The notes under the pieces were generated by a model. The model did no database searches, was not told where the DNA came from, and was given only the letters and a program-made list of their open reading frames with translations. 64,000 nucleotides of DNA from positions 1,477,501-1,541,500 of the forward strand of contig NZ_CP019426.1 in NCBI RefSeq assembly GCF_009834515.1. Reading direction: 5' to 3'. A program made the position numbers and the translations under genes. Shown here one piece after another: positions 37,192-45,924 of the stretch; within the stretch, counting starts at the first letter, position 1; each line of letters opens with the position of its first letter. Source of the stretch: Pseudomonas sp. R84 (GTDB lineage: Bacteria; Pseudomonadota; Gammaproteobacteria; Pseudomonadales; Pseudomonadaceae).

Positions 37192-37543
37192 AGTGCTCCA
37201 CTCTTACTGTTGTAATTTTTTTGAGTTCTGGCGCCGTAGCAGCAGAACCGGGTCAGATATCTTTGCGATACCCTCCGGAAATGCCCCCGGCAACTGTACC
37301 GGTACAGTGTAGAGCGCCGGTTGTCAGCCTGGGAAGCGGGCGCCGAGGGGCAAAACTTGGGGGTGTCGCATTTTTGAATGAAAAAGACAGAATTGCGGCG
37401 GGGCGTTCGTGGGCATATAGCCCAATCAGCAGCATTCCCTGGCGTTCCTGCTCTTTTCGTTCGGTGCAGCCTTTTGCAACCGGGTTTTGCTGGCGGACCA
37501 CCAACGTTATTATTCGCGTCGATTTCTTTTCCGGACAGCACCC
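37192..37543. promoter_or_regulatory. Intergenic region between braC and DUF2288, with a 16-bp palindrome
   Basis: This 352-base gap holds the divergent promoters of braC and the DUF2288 gene. It contains the perfect palindrome ACTGTACCGGTACAGT at 37293-37308, ~100 bases upstream of braC, which has the look of an operator for a dimeric regulator. No regulator can be named from the sequence. No convincing gene lies in the gap. Confidence 0.55.
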
Positions 37544-37864
37544 ATGAATCAAGAACCTAGCACCCTCTATGCCAAGCTGCTTGGTGAAACCGCATCGATT
37601 ACCTGGAAAGAGTTGGAGCCGTTCTTCGCCAAGGGTGCCCTATTGTGGGTCGACCCTGCGCTGGATTTGATCGCCGCCGCCGAGGCCGTGGCCTCGGATG
37701 ATGGCGAGAAAGTGGCTGCCTGGCTGGCCGAAGACAAACTCGCCAAGCTGTCTGAAACGCGGGCGCTGGATCTTTTCGAGCGCGATCCCGAGATGTGGGC
37801 AGTGGTAGTTCGGCCGTGGATTCTGGTCCAGGAAAGGGCGGTCGCTACTGGCGTCGCACCTTGA
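37544..37864 (+). CDS. DUF2288 family protein
   Basis: The 106-residue acidic protein matches DUF2288: LYAKLLGETASITWKELEPFFAKGALLWVDPALDLIAAAEAVASDD and DLFERDPEMWAVVVRPWILVQE. The family is small, soluble and of unknown function. ATG 37544 is at the family start; the frame is open 19 codons upstream. It is divergent from braC. Confidence 0.85.
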   Translation: MNQEPSTLYAKLLGETASITWKELEPFFAKGALLWVDPALDLIAAAEAVASDDGEKVAAWLAEDKLAKLSETRALDLFERDPEMWAVVVRPWILVQERAVATGVAP

Positions 37865-38052
37865 TGGTGCGTCCGGTCATCGGCGAAAAGTGTGTAGCGG
37901 AGTAGCGTGATGGCACGTTGCCGTAGAGAAACACCACAAGCGCGGGTGGGCTCACGGTGACGTAAACGTAACGGGAACAGTTTAGTAAGCAGCCTAACGG
38001 CTGCTTAATTGTTTCTGGATGTTGGATTCGAGATTTCTTTCGTCTGAAAAGG

Positions 38053-38119
38053 CCATCGCGAGCAGGCTCACTCCTACAGGGGAACGCATTCCAATTGTAG
38101 GAGTGAGCCTGCTCGCGAT
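38053..38119. repeat. REP pair, family B
   Basis: Units catcgcgagcaggctcactc and gagtgagcctgctcgcgat lie close together between the DUF2288 gene and the tubulin-like gene (converging). A further small hairpin AAGCAGCC-taac-GGCTGCTT stands at 37987-38006, followed by a weak T stretch, which may terminate DUF2288. Confidence 0.85.
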
Positions 38120-38139
38120 TGCCGCGACTCGATCCTGGA

Positions 38140-40338
38140 TCAGACCGAGAACGACTTGCCGGTATGGTTATTGAGGGAAATAACCTTGGTCTTGCCAATC
38201 CGGTGACGGTAAATCTCGCGCAGGTATTTGATCGACTTCTTCACGCAATCGCGCGACAAACGAATGTCATTGATCGAGACAAACTTCTCTTTGTCGTTGA
38301 TCAGCTCGCGGTACTTCTTCTCGTACATCGGTTTGATCGCGTACCAGTTGGTATCGAGGATCTTCGCCGGGTTTTCGAACTCGTTGAGCAGGTCGTCGAT
38401 GCGGTCTTCGTCGAACTCTTCATTAATGATGAAATCGAGGATCGAGTTGTCCAGGGTCTCGTCGAAACGGTACGGGTTCTTCGCGAAGCAGCGTTTGATG
38501 AACGCGACGATCAGGGTCAGGAAGTCATCCGAGAGGCACGGGCTCTTCGCGATCAATGTGGTCAGCGACAGGTTGGCCGAGGCGCCGATTACCAGTGCGT
38601 AACGCTTGAGCGTGGTATTCGGGAACAGGCTGTTCAGGTGAGTCTTCAACCGGTTCAGGTCCATGTACGACAGCTTGTAGTCTTTCGGCAGCGAGACGAT
38701 CGAGACCACCGATGAGCAGTTCTTGAAGAAGTGCAGGTCGTGCAGCGCCGCAGCGTCGTAGCCGGAATTCTTGTACTGCTCAAGCGACGCGCGATAACGC
38801 TTGGACTCGATTGGCAACAGGCTGATGCCTTCAATCGCCTGGGTCACTTTGTTGAAGTGCGGCAGGTCGATCGAACGGAAGAACAGGTCGTCGATGTTCA
38901 GGCGCTGCGGCTCTTTGTCGAACACCTTGAATTTGTCGCTGCTCGGCGGCGGCGTTTCCGGCACCACCGATTCGGCGTAGGCAATCGCCACCGGGCCGGC
39001 CAGGCTCATGAACAGGTCGTTGGCGTCGAGGCGAATGGTTTCGCCAATGTCGATACCGGCACGGCGGAAGTAGTTCTGGTCGTAGTCCGTGGTGACAGCC
39101 TGCGCCGTCAGAATGTTGAAGATCTGCTGCGAGATGTACTGGTTGGCGTGCTTTTCCATGGCATTGACATCAATGTTCTGGATGTTGCCGTCGTCGCTTT
39201 CTTCGGCGTAACGCATGATGTCGTTGGAGATCAACATCATCGCGTTCCAAGGGCGGATACGGCCCATGACGCTGGCTTCGCTGCTGTCTTCGTTGGCGAA
39301 GTTGTAGGAGAAATCCCATTCTTCCGAAAGATATTTGCACAGCAGGCGACCGGCGTTGATGTGCAGCGCCTCGGACATTTCGCTGCGGTGATCGGAGATG
39401 TTCGGCAGCACGCAGATGCCGCTGGTGAAGATCGGTTCGAACACGAACGAATGCCCGCTCTTGCCGTCATGCTCGTCCATCGGCTTGGTGTCGAACGTCT
39501 TGTTCATGTACGAGTGCTGCTGGGCCAGGCCGAACTCCGAGGCCATGCCGGAACCGGTACCGCCGCCAGCACTGAAGATCGAGAAATACAGGCGCGACTG
39601 GTTGGCCTTGATGCCGCAGCTGTCGATCAGGTACGAGTGGATCATTTTCCAGTCTGGGCTGGAGAAGCGCTGAGTGTCCTTGTTGAGGATGATCTTCGCC
39701 AGGTACTGGCCGAGGATCGGCGCGTTACCGGCGCCACCGGCGTGGACTTCGGACAAGTCCATGATCTTCATTTTGCTGTAGTCGCGCAGGAAGCCGCTTT
39801 TCTCGCCTTTGCGCGAGAAACGGATGCGCCCGGCGATGTCCTTGTCGAGGTCGCCGAGCATCACCAGTGGTTCGACCAGAAACACCGGTTTGGTCGATTT
39901 GTTTGGGCCGATGCGCAGGTTGTTCTTGATCCACTGCGCCGGGCTGTAGCCCTTGTCGGCCAGGCGGCGATCCGCCGCGCGATCTTCGTTATTGAATTCG
40001 TTGAGGTAGAACTTGCGCGCGTTGTACACCAGCTCCGCGACGTCGAGGGCGATGTTCGAGCCGCAGCGACCGAGGCCGATCAGGCACACCGAAGGGAATT
40101 CCTGGTCGTTGTGCTGTTCGTTGTCGCCTTCCAAGTGCGGCGGACGCGGGAACACCAGATCACGCAGGCCGTCGAGGTTGTCGAGGATGCGGTCGGTATT
40201 GGTTTCGGTGAAGTACAGGTATTGCTGAGTCGACAGCGGGCGCGACGGGACCAATGGCTTCGACGATGACGGGCTGTTGGCGGCAGGGCTCAAAGTCAGA
40301 TCGGCTACCGCAGTGGCGGGATTGTTTTTAGAATTCAT
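38140..40338 (-). CDS. Tubulin/FtsZ-superfamily GTPase-like protein, stand-alone
   Basis: The 732-residue protein is far longer than FtsZ (~390). After a disordered ~80-residue Ser/Pro-rich start comes PSVCLIGLGRCGSNIALDVAEL (88-95: GLGRCGSN), in the place of the T1 nucleotide loop; HAGGAGN at 199-205 is a possible T3-type loop; FSAGGGTGSGMA (257-264: AGGGTGSG) is the tubulin signature T4 loop; RLDANDLFMSL (437-442: LDANDL) could be the T7 catalytic loop. The C-terminal ~280 residues (ESKRYRASLEQYKNSGYDAAALHD and on) are not recognisable. ATG 40338 follows the usual codon bias; TTG/other starts upstream lie in a shadow. Two convergent REPs and no operon partner are next to it. FtsZ-like families separate from division FtsZ are known from comparative genomics, with membrane-remodelling proposed. 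Confidence 0.8.
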   Translation of the reverse strand: MNSKNNPATAVADLTLSPAANSPSSSKPLVPSRPLSTQQYLYFTETNTDRILDNLDGLRDLVFPRPPHLEGDNEQHNDQEFPSVCLIGLGRCGSNIALDVAELVYNARKFYLNEFNNEDRAADRRLADKGYSPAQWIKNNLRIGPNKSTKPVFLVEPLVMLGDLDKDIAGRIRFSRKGEKSGFLRDYSKMKIMDLSEVHAGGAGNAPILGQYLAKIILNKDTQRFSSPDWKMIHSYLIDSCGIKANQSRLYFSIFSAGGGTGSGMASEFGLAQQHSYMNKTFDTKPMDEHDGKSGHSFVFEPIFTSGICVLPNISDHRSEMSEALHINAGRLLCKYLSEEWDFSYNFANEDSSEASVMGRIRPWNAMMLISNDIMRYAEESDDGNIQNIDVNAMEKHANQYISQQIFNILTAQAVTTDYDQNYFRRAGIDIGETIRLDANDLFMSLAGPVAIAYAESVVPETPPPSSDKFKVFDKEPQRLNIDDLFFRSIDLPHFNKVTQAIEGISLLPIESKRYRASLEQYKNSGYDAAALHDLHFFKNCSSVVSIVSLPKDYKLSYMDLNRLKTHLNSLFPNTTLKRYALVIGASANLSLTTLIAKSPCLSDDFLTLIVAFIKRCFAKNPYRFDETLDNSILDFIINEEFDEDRIDDLLNEFENPAKILDTNWYAIKPMYEKKYRELINDKEKFVSINDIRLSRDCVKKSIKYLREIYRHRIGKTKVISLNNHTGKSFSV

Positions 40339-40536
40339 TGTGCGCCATATACCTGGACTGGGTTGGCTCGCGGGCCAGTTGCCTGCGAACCTCACGGAAT
40401 AAGATCTCGCGTCTTTTAATTGCGCGAATTGAGCCCGAGCATCAGGGTTTTGGCCTGACTGTCGCTGGGGGGAATCCTTTCCTGATCGTTGATGAATCGG
40501 CCATTATTCGGCGATCTTTAATCGAAAAGAGGCAAA

Positions 40537-41433
40537 ATGATGTCAACGCTACCTTCGTTGGGGTTCGCCGGAATCGGTCTGATGGGCCTGCCCATGTGCC
40601 GGCGTCTGATGGCGGCGGGTTACCCGCTGACCGTGTGGAATCGCAACCCGGCCAAGTGCGCGCCACTGGTCGAGGCCGGTGCCCGCCAAGTGGCGACCTC
40701 CGCTGAATTGTGCGAGCACGCCGACGTGGTAATGCTGTGTCTGGCCGATACGGCGGTGGTTCGCGAGGTGGTGTTTGGCGCTGGCGGTATCGCCGAAGGC
40801 GCGAAAAACGGCCAGTTGCTGGTGGATTTTTCCAGCCTTGAACCGACGGCCACTCGCGAGATGGCGGCGGCGCTGGCGGATAAAACCGGGATGAGCTGGC
40901 TGGACTCACCCGTGTCGGGCGGCGTGGTCGGCGCCGAAGCCGGTAGCCTGGCGATCATGGTCGGTGGTGAAGCGGCAGATCTTGAACGCGTGCGCCCGGT
41001 GCTGCTCAACCTCGGTCAACGGGTCACGCACATGGGTGGCATAGGCGCGGGCCAGGTGACCAAGGCCTGCAACCAGATGATCGTTGCCTGCAATGCGCTG
41101 GTGATTGCCGAAGTGGTGGCACTGGCCGAACAGGCTGGCGTCGATGCCAGCCTGATCGCCGAAGCCCTGGCCGGCGGTTTCGCCGATTCAAAACCGTTGC
41201 AAATTCTTGCGCCGCAAATGGCCGAAAGCCGTTTCGAACCGATCAAGTGGCACGTGCGCACCTTGCTCAAGGATCTCGATACGGCAGTGAAGTTTTCCCG
41301 CGAACAAGGCTCGGCGACGCCGATCAGCGGATTGGCCGCACAACTGATGCGCCTGCATGGGGCGCAAGGCTATTTGGCGCAGGATCCAGCGACACTGGTG
41401 CAAATGTACCGCGCGCCAGAATCAACGGATTGA
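40537..41433 (+). CDS. NAD(P)-dependent beta-hydroxyacid dehydrogenase (HIBADH/GarR-like)
   Basis: The 298-residue protein has the Rossmann motif GFAGIGLMGLPMCRRL, the substrate block SWLDSPVSGGVVGAEAGSL and the catalytic Lys region GAGQVTKACNQMIV (Lys ~170). These mark the 3-hydroxyisobutyrate dehydrogenase / tartronate semialdehyde reductase family; the substrate cannot be fixed from sequence. The 3' end overlaps the convergent MHYT-GGDEF-EAL gene by 110 bp. Confidence 0.88.
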   Translation: MMSTLPSLGFAGIGLMGLPMCRRLMAAGYPLTVWNRNPAKCAPLVEAGARQVATSAELCEHADVVMLCLADTAVVREVVFGAGGIAEGAKNGQLLVDFSSLEPTATREMAAALADKTGMSWLDSPVSGGVVGAEAGSLAIMVGGEAADLERVRPVLLNLGQRVTHMGGIGAGQVTKACNQMIVACNALVIAEVVALAEQAGVDASLIAEALAGGFADSKPLQILAPQMAESRFEPIKWHVRTLLKDLDTAVKFSREQGSATPISGLAAQLMRLHGAQGYLAQDPATLVQMYRAPESTD

Positions 41434-43606
41434 CCGCGTGTGAATGCTTGCGCTGATTGATTTCTTCCAGCACCGGGCGCAGCTCGTCCAGCGGTACCGG
41501 GCGGCTGAGCAGGTAACCCTGAATAAAGTCGCAGCCCGAGCGTTCAAGGAATTCGTACTGCTCCAGGCTTTCCACGCCTTCGGTCACCACTTGCAAATGC
41601 AGGGTGTGCGCCATGACGATGATCGCCTGGACAATCTCCATGTCGGCCGTGGCCGTGGGAATGTCGAGGATGAACGAGCGGTCGATCTTCAAGGTGTTGA
41701 GCGGCAGGCGCTTGAGGTAGGCCAGTGAGGAATAGCCGGTGCCGAAGTCGTCGATCGACAACGACACCCCGAGCGCACGGATCTGCCGTAGCAGCACCAG
41801 GGTGTTGGCGATGTTGCCCATCAACGCGTTTTCGGTGACTTCCAGTTCCAGGCGTTCCGGTGCGACCCCGGCAGTGCGCAAGGCACTTTCGATTTCCGTG
41901 GCCAGTTCTTCCCGTGCGAGATTGAGCGGCGAGCAGTTCCAGGCAATTTTCAGTTCTTCGCAGCCATGCCGCGACAATTCACCGAGATCCTTGCATGCGC
42001 GGCGCAGCACCCAGTTGTCCAGTTCGGCGATCAGGCCATTGTTTTCGGCGATAGTGATAAAGCGATCCGGGGTCAGTAAACCGTGCAGAGGATGTTGCCA
42101 GCGGATCAGCGCTTCGAGTTTGGTGACACGGCCGGTTTTCAGTTCGAAGATCGGTTGGTAATAGAGCGTCAGACCGTTTTCCTCGCGCAGGGCGTGGCGC
42201 AGTTCTTCTTCCAGTTGCAGCTCGAAGCTGGCGCGGGTCTTAAGGTTGGAACTGAAAAAGTGCAGGCCATTACGTCCCGCGCCTTTGGATTGATACAACG
42301 CCAGATCGGCGTGCTTGAGCAGTTCTTCGCAGGTGCTGCCATCTTCCGGAAACAGACTGATGCCGATGCTGGTGGTCATCACCATGCGACGTCCGGCCAA
42401 CTCGATCGGCTCTTTCATCTTGAGCATGATGCGCTGCGCCATATTGCGGGCTTCTTCGCGCTCACGCAGGTTAATGAGGATGCAGAATTCGTCGCCGCCG
42501 AAGCGCGCGACCACGTCTTCATGGCTGCGCACCGAGCCTTTGATGTGCTGGGCGATGACCTTGAGCAACTCGTCACCGGCATCATGGCCGAGGCTGTCGT
42601 TGATCCGCTTGAAGTGGTCGATGTCGAGAAACATCACCGCGAGCATGCCGCCTTCGCTGGTTTTCTGGCTGAGTTTCTCGGCGAAGATCTGGTTGAAACC
42701 ACGACGGTTGATCAGGTTGGTCAGGGCGTCGTAGTTGGCCACTTGTTGCAGTGACATGCGCGCCTGATCGAGTTGACTGAGCAAGGCGTTGAGCCGGCGC
42801 AGATCCTCTTCTTTGTTTTGCAGTTTCTTGTCGGCCAGCCCTGCACTGATCGCACTGCCAAGGATCAGCAGGATGATCAGCGCCACGGTCAGGCCCAGTT
42901 GCAGATGCCCGTTATCGCCGCCGCTCGCTGTCAGGTCTCCTTCGGGAAGAACCAGATCCAGCGCAGCCATGCCGGTGAAATGCATGCTGATGATGCCGGC
43001 GCCGAGAATCAGTGCAGCGCTGTACTTGAGCAACTGATGCGCCACGCCGCTGCCTTCGCTCAGATAGCGGGCCACCCACAGCGCGGCGAAACTGGCGCCG
43101 ATGGCGATCGCCACAGACAGCGCGAACAGTACTGGCTGATAGTAGGCGGTGGCGCTCGACTTCATCGCCGCCATGCCAACGTAATGCATGCCGGCGATGC
43201 CCAGGCCGATGACAAACGCGGTTTTCAAGCAATGCAATGCACTCGGCTGCGCTTCGCTAAGGGTTTGCATGGCCAGCCAAGAGGCGAGCAGGGCGATCAG
43301 CAACGAGAAAAGGGTGATGCCAAGGTCGTACTGAATGTCGATGGGTGTCTGGAAAGCCAGCATGCCGATGAAATGCATGGCCCAGATGCCGCCGGCCAGG
43401 CAGGTCGCGCCGATCCAGCGCCAGATCCGCCGCGACCCCGGATCTTCGGCATTTACAACGCGCTCAGCCATATCCAGAGTAGCGAAACTGGCTGCGCAGG
43501 CGACCAGATACGCAACCATCACCAGGAGAGGGTTGTGACTGCAATCGAGGATGACCTGCCCGCTCTCCGGCAGCTCGGTAACAAACTGCAAACCAAGCCA
43601 CTCCAT
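41324..43606 (-). CDS. MHYT-GGDEF-EAL cyclic-di-GMP protein
   Basis: The 760-residue protein has an N-terminal membrane MHYT sensor (three MH(F/Y)-x-GM motifs: MHFIGM, MHYVGM, MHFTGM, thought to bind a metal or gas), a GGDEF domain with intact FGGDEF (~360) and an EAL domain with EALIRW, DDFGTGYSSL and TEGVES, all as in active enzymes. It could both make and break cyclic-di-GMP. The layout resembles MucR and NbdA of P. aeruginosa. The last ~36 codons extend past the EAL domain and run antisense over the neighbour gene. Confidence 0.9.
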   Translation of the reverse strand: MEWLGLQFVTELPESGQVILDCSHNPLLVMVAYLVACAASFATLDMAERVVNAEDPGSRRIWRWIGATCLAGGIWAMHFIGMLAFQTPIDIQYDLGITLFSLLIALLASWLAMQTLSEAQPSALHCLKTAFVIGLGIAGMHYVGMAAMKSSATAYYQPVLFALSVAIAIGASFAALWVARYLSEGSGVAHQLLKYSAALILGAGIISMHFTGMAALDLVLPEGDLTASGGDNGHLQLGLTVALIILLILGSAISAGLADKKLQNKEEDLRRLNALLSQLDQARMSLQQVANYDALTNLINRRGFNQIFAEKLSQKTSEGGMLAVMFLDIDHFKRINDSLGHDAGDELLKVIAQHIKGSVRSHEDVVARFGGDEFCILINLREREEARNMAQRIMLKMKEPIELAGRRMVMTTSIGISLFPEDGSTCEELLKHADLALYQSKGAGRNGLHFFSSNLKTRASFELQLEEELRHALREENGLTLYYQPIFELKTGRVTKLEALIRWQHPLHGLLTPDRFITIAENNGLIAELDNWVLRRACKDLGELSRHGCEELKIAWNCSPLNLAREELATEIESALRTAGVAPERLELEVTENALMGNIANTLVLLRQIRALGVSLSIDDFGTGYSSLAYLKRLPLNTLKIDRSFILDIPTATADMEIVQAIIVMAHTLHLQVVTEGVESLEQYEFLERSGCDFIQGYLLSRPVPLDELRPVLEEINQRKHSHAVNPLILARGTFAPVSLDPAPNSLAPHAGASVVRPIR

Positions 43607-43755
43607 AGCATGCCCCGTCTCTGAAGTCGTCCTGACTGCGCGGTGAACGCAGGCGAATGACAGGAGTATAGAGGCGGTTTTTGGCCTGGAAGGGGTAGTG
43701 GCACATTGGCGCTAATGATTTCGGCATTAGCGTCATAGCGATTGGCGCTAAAGGC

Positions 43756-44124
43756 TCAAGCGATCTGTTCGAAAGGGATTTGCGCCCAGTCCGGTTGCAG
43801 CGGCGGCAAACCGAAACGCGCTCGGGCCTTGTCGCAGTCGACATTCTGTTCGCCGTTTTCCCATGACGATTCGAATTCGCGGCAGGGGCTGGAGCGCAAT
43901 TCATAAATCGAGCACTTCACCTCGCTGCCGACTTCGCCGACCAACGCCGTGCAGCGCGGCGATTTGCAGTCGGTGCCATTCATTGCCACCCGACTGGGAC
44001 TGATCTGTGTGACCAGTTCATCGGGCACCGTGCCGCCGGAAGATGAACACTCACCCCAAAAGAAAGACACGCGAAAATGGGAACAGCAGGCACCGCAATT
44101 CAGACACGGACTGACTTCAGACAT
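43756..44124 (-). CDS. YkgJ-like cysteine-cluster protein
   Basis: The 122-residue protein has the CxxC-C layout of YkgJ/zinc-iron chelating proteins: SPCLNCGACCSHFRVSF at the start, then GTDCKSPRCTAL, KCSIYELRSSPCREFE and NVDCDKARARFGLPPL. It probably binds a metal cluster; function is unknown. ATG 44124 gives the family N-terminus; 18 more codons are open but unsupported. Confidence 0.87.
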   Translation of the reverse strand: MSEVSPCLNCGACCSHFRVSFFWGECSSSGGTVPDELVTQISPSRVAMNGTDCKSPRCTALVGEVGSEVKCSIYELRSSPCREFESSWENGEQNVDCDKARARFGLPPLQPDWAQIPFEQIA

Positions 44125-44425
44125 GGGCGAGGGTATCAAAGGGATTGATCGGGAGATCCGGACGGATCCGCCGGCCATTCTAGGCTTTGCCGCAGACTTG
44201 GGAAGGGGGGCGCGAAACTATTTTTTTGTGGCAAGGTTTTGCCGCAAAAGCCCCGGTTTTCGGGGGATTGCAGGCTTATCAAGGGCTTACGTTTCGTTAC
44301 AGTGCCATGGTCCGATATCAGGCAGACGAATGATCACAGACAGCCCCGTCCTGGCTGACTAGATTGCAGGTTCCGGGCTCGGATGCGTTGGCAGTGAAGC
44401 CCTATAACAATAAAGAGACGGACCC
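44125..44425. other. Intergenic region, YkgJ-like to MFS gene
   Basis: This 301-base divergent gap has a short CCCCG-GTTTT-CGGGG hairpin at 44251-44265 and no gene I can support. It must hold the promoters of both neighbours; an ATAAAGAGACGG block upstream of ATG 44426 is the likely ribosome region. Confidence 0.4.
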
Positions 44426-45775
44426 ATGCAGAACTCGACCCAAGCGGCGAATGCCTGGCGCATTCTGTTCCTGCTGTTCCTCGCCAACTTGTTCAACTTC
44501 TTCGACCGCACCATTCCGGCGATCATCATCGAGCCGATCCGCATGGAATGGCACCTCAGCGACTTCCAACTGGGGATCGTCGGCACCGCCTTCACCATTG
44601 TTTACGCGATTGCCGGCCTGCCGCTGGGGCGGATGGCTGACACCGGCTCGCGCAGCAAACTGATGGGCTGGGGCCTGGCGACGTGGAGTGCGCTGACGGC
44701 GGTCAACGGTCTGGTCGGCAGTTTCTGGAGTTTTCTGATCGTGCGCATGGGCATCGGCATCGGCGAGGCCAGTTATGCGCCGGCGGCCAATTCGCTGATT
44801 GGCGATCTGTTTCCGGCCCATCGTCGGGCGCGGGCCATGGGCATTTTCATGCTCGGTCTGCCGTTGGGCTTGTTGCTGGCGTTCTTCACCATTGGCTGGA
44901 TGGTGAAGGCGTTTGACAGCTGGCGTGCGCCGTTCTTTATTGCGGCAGTGCCGGGGCTGATCCTCGCGATCTTCATGTTCTTTATTAAAGAGCCCAAGCG
45001 CGGCGCAGCGGAGACCGTGCAGGTTTCGCAAGAGAAGGTCGACAGGCCGATCCGGCGGATTCTCGCGGTACCGACTTTTCTCTGGCTGGTGCTGGCCGGG
45101 TTGTGCTTCAACTTCGCAACGTATGCCTGCAACTCGTTTCTGGTGCCGATGCTGCAACGCTATTTCCTCATGCCGTTGCAGGAGGCGGCGGTGGCTACCG
45201 GGATGATCGTCGGCGTCACCGGGCTGGTCGGGTTGACGCTGGGCGGCTGGATTGCCGACAAGATTCACCAGCGTGTGGCCAATGGTCGGTTGTTGTTCGC
45301 CGCGTTCAGTCTGATTATTTCGACGTTGTGCACGGCCTGGGCGCTGCATGCCGGGCGCATCGAGATTGGTGTGTTTGTCGCGGTATTCAGTGTCGGCTGG
45401 CTGTTTGCCTACAACTTCTACACCTGTGTTTATACGGCGATTCAGGACGTGGTCGAACCGCGTTTGCGGGCGACGGCGATGGCGTTGTTCTTTGCCGGGT
45501 TGTATCTGCTCGGCGGTGGTTTGGGGCCGGTGGTGGTGGGGGGCTTGTCCGATCATTTTGCGCATACCGCGATGGCGGCGGCGGGGGCTGAGCAGATGAC
45601 CGAGGCGTTCAAGGCAGTCGGGCTGCATGATGCGATGTACCTGATTCCGGTGGCGTTGTTTCTGACCATGGTGTTTCTGTTTCTGGCGGCGCGGTGTTTT
45701 GTGCGCGATGCACAGCGGATGAAGGAGGGGTTGGTTGCGGTGGTTGAGCCAGAAGTGGCTGCGGCGACGGCTTAA
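44426..45775 (+). CDS. MFS transporter, Spinster-like
   Basis: The 449-residue membrane protein has 12 predicted helices and MFS signatures: LFNFFDRTIPAIIIEPIRMEWHLSD at helix 1, GLPLGRMADTGSRSKLMG (motif A region) and IGIGEASYAPAANSLIGDLFPAHRRARAMGIF. The FDR/ASYAPAA pattern places it with Spinster-type permeases, often carriers of organic anions. The substrate is unknown. It is monocistronic, ending before a REP pair and a terminator. Confidence 0.88.
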   Translation: MQNSTQAANAWRILFLLFLANLFNFFDRTIPAIIIEPIRMEWHLSDFQLGIVGTAFTIVYAIAGLPLGRMADTGSRSKLMGWGLATWSALTAVNGLVGSFWSFLIVRMGIGIGEASYAPAANSLIGDLFPAHRRARAMGIFMLGLPLGLLLAFFTIGWMVKAFDSWRAPFFIAAVPGLILAIFMFFIKEPKRGAAETVQVSQEKVDRPIRRILAVPTFLWLVLAGLCFNFATYACNSFLVPMLQRYFLMPLQEAAVATGMIVGVTGLVGLTLGGWIADKIHQRVANGRLLFAAFSLIISTLCTAWALHAGRIEIGVFVAVFSVGWLFAYNFYTCVYTAIQDVVEPRLRATAMALFFAGLYLLGGGLGPVVVGGLSDHFAHTAMAAAGAEQMTEAFKAVGLHDAMYLIPVALFLTMVFLFLAARCFVRDAQRMKEGLVAVVEPEVAAATA

Positions 45776-45777
45776 GA

Positions 45778-45853
45778 TCAAAAGATCGCAGCCTTCGGCA
45801 GCTCCTACATAGGAGTACGGTTCCTGTAGGAGCTGCCGAAGGCTGCGATCTTT
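45778..45853. repeat. REP pair, family A
   Basis: Inverted units aaagatcgcagccttcggca and gctgccgaaggctgcgatc sit immediately after the MFS stop codon. Confidence 0.85.
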
Positions 45854-45872
45854 GCTTTTGCTTTGAATAAAA

Positions 45873-45899
45873 AAGGCCCGCATCACTGCGGGCCTTGTT
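45873..45899. terminator. Bidirectional terminator between MFS gene and rapA
   Basis: GGCCCGCA-TCAC-TGCGGGCC (45875-45894) is a perfect 8-bp stem. Six A precede and ttgttgtttt follows, so it can stop the MFS transcript and, on the minus strand, rapA transcripts (T6). Confidence 0.88.
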
Positions 45900-45924
45900 G
45901 TTTTCAGCGCTGGAGCGGGGCGGT

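Noticed and set aside
35002..37215. 737-codon plus-strand frame across braD and braC
   Set aside because: It crosses two genes and their hairpin-containing gap on the other strand and has no family features.
37845..38198. Minus-strand frame ending in a plausible-looking hydrophobic segment (TVSPPALVVFLYG)
   Set aside because: The N-terminal half is made of REP sequence and overlaps the tubulin-like gene end; the last ~45 residues might belong to a tiny gene, but no ribosome site or start stands out.
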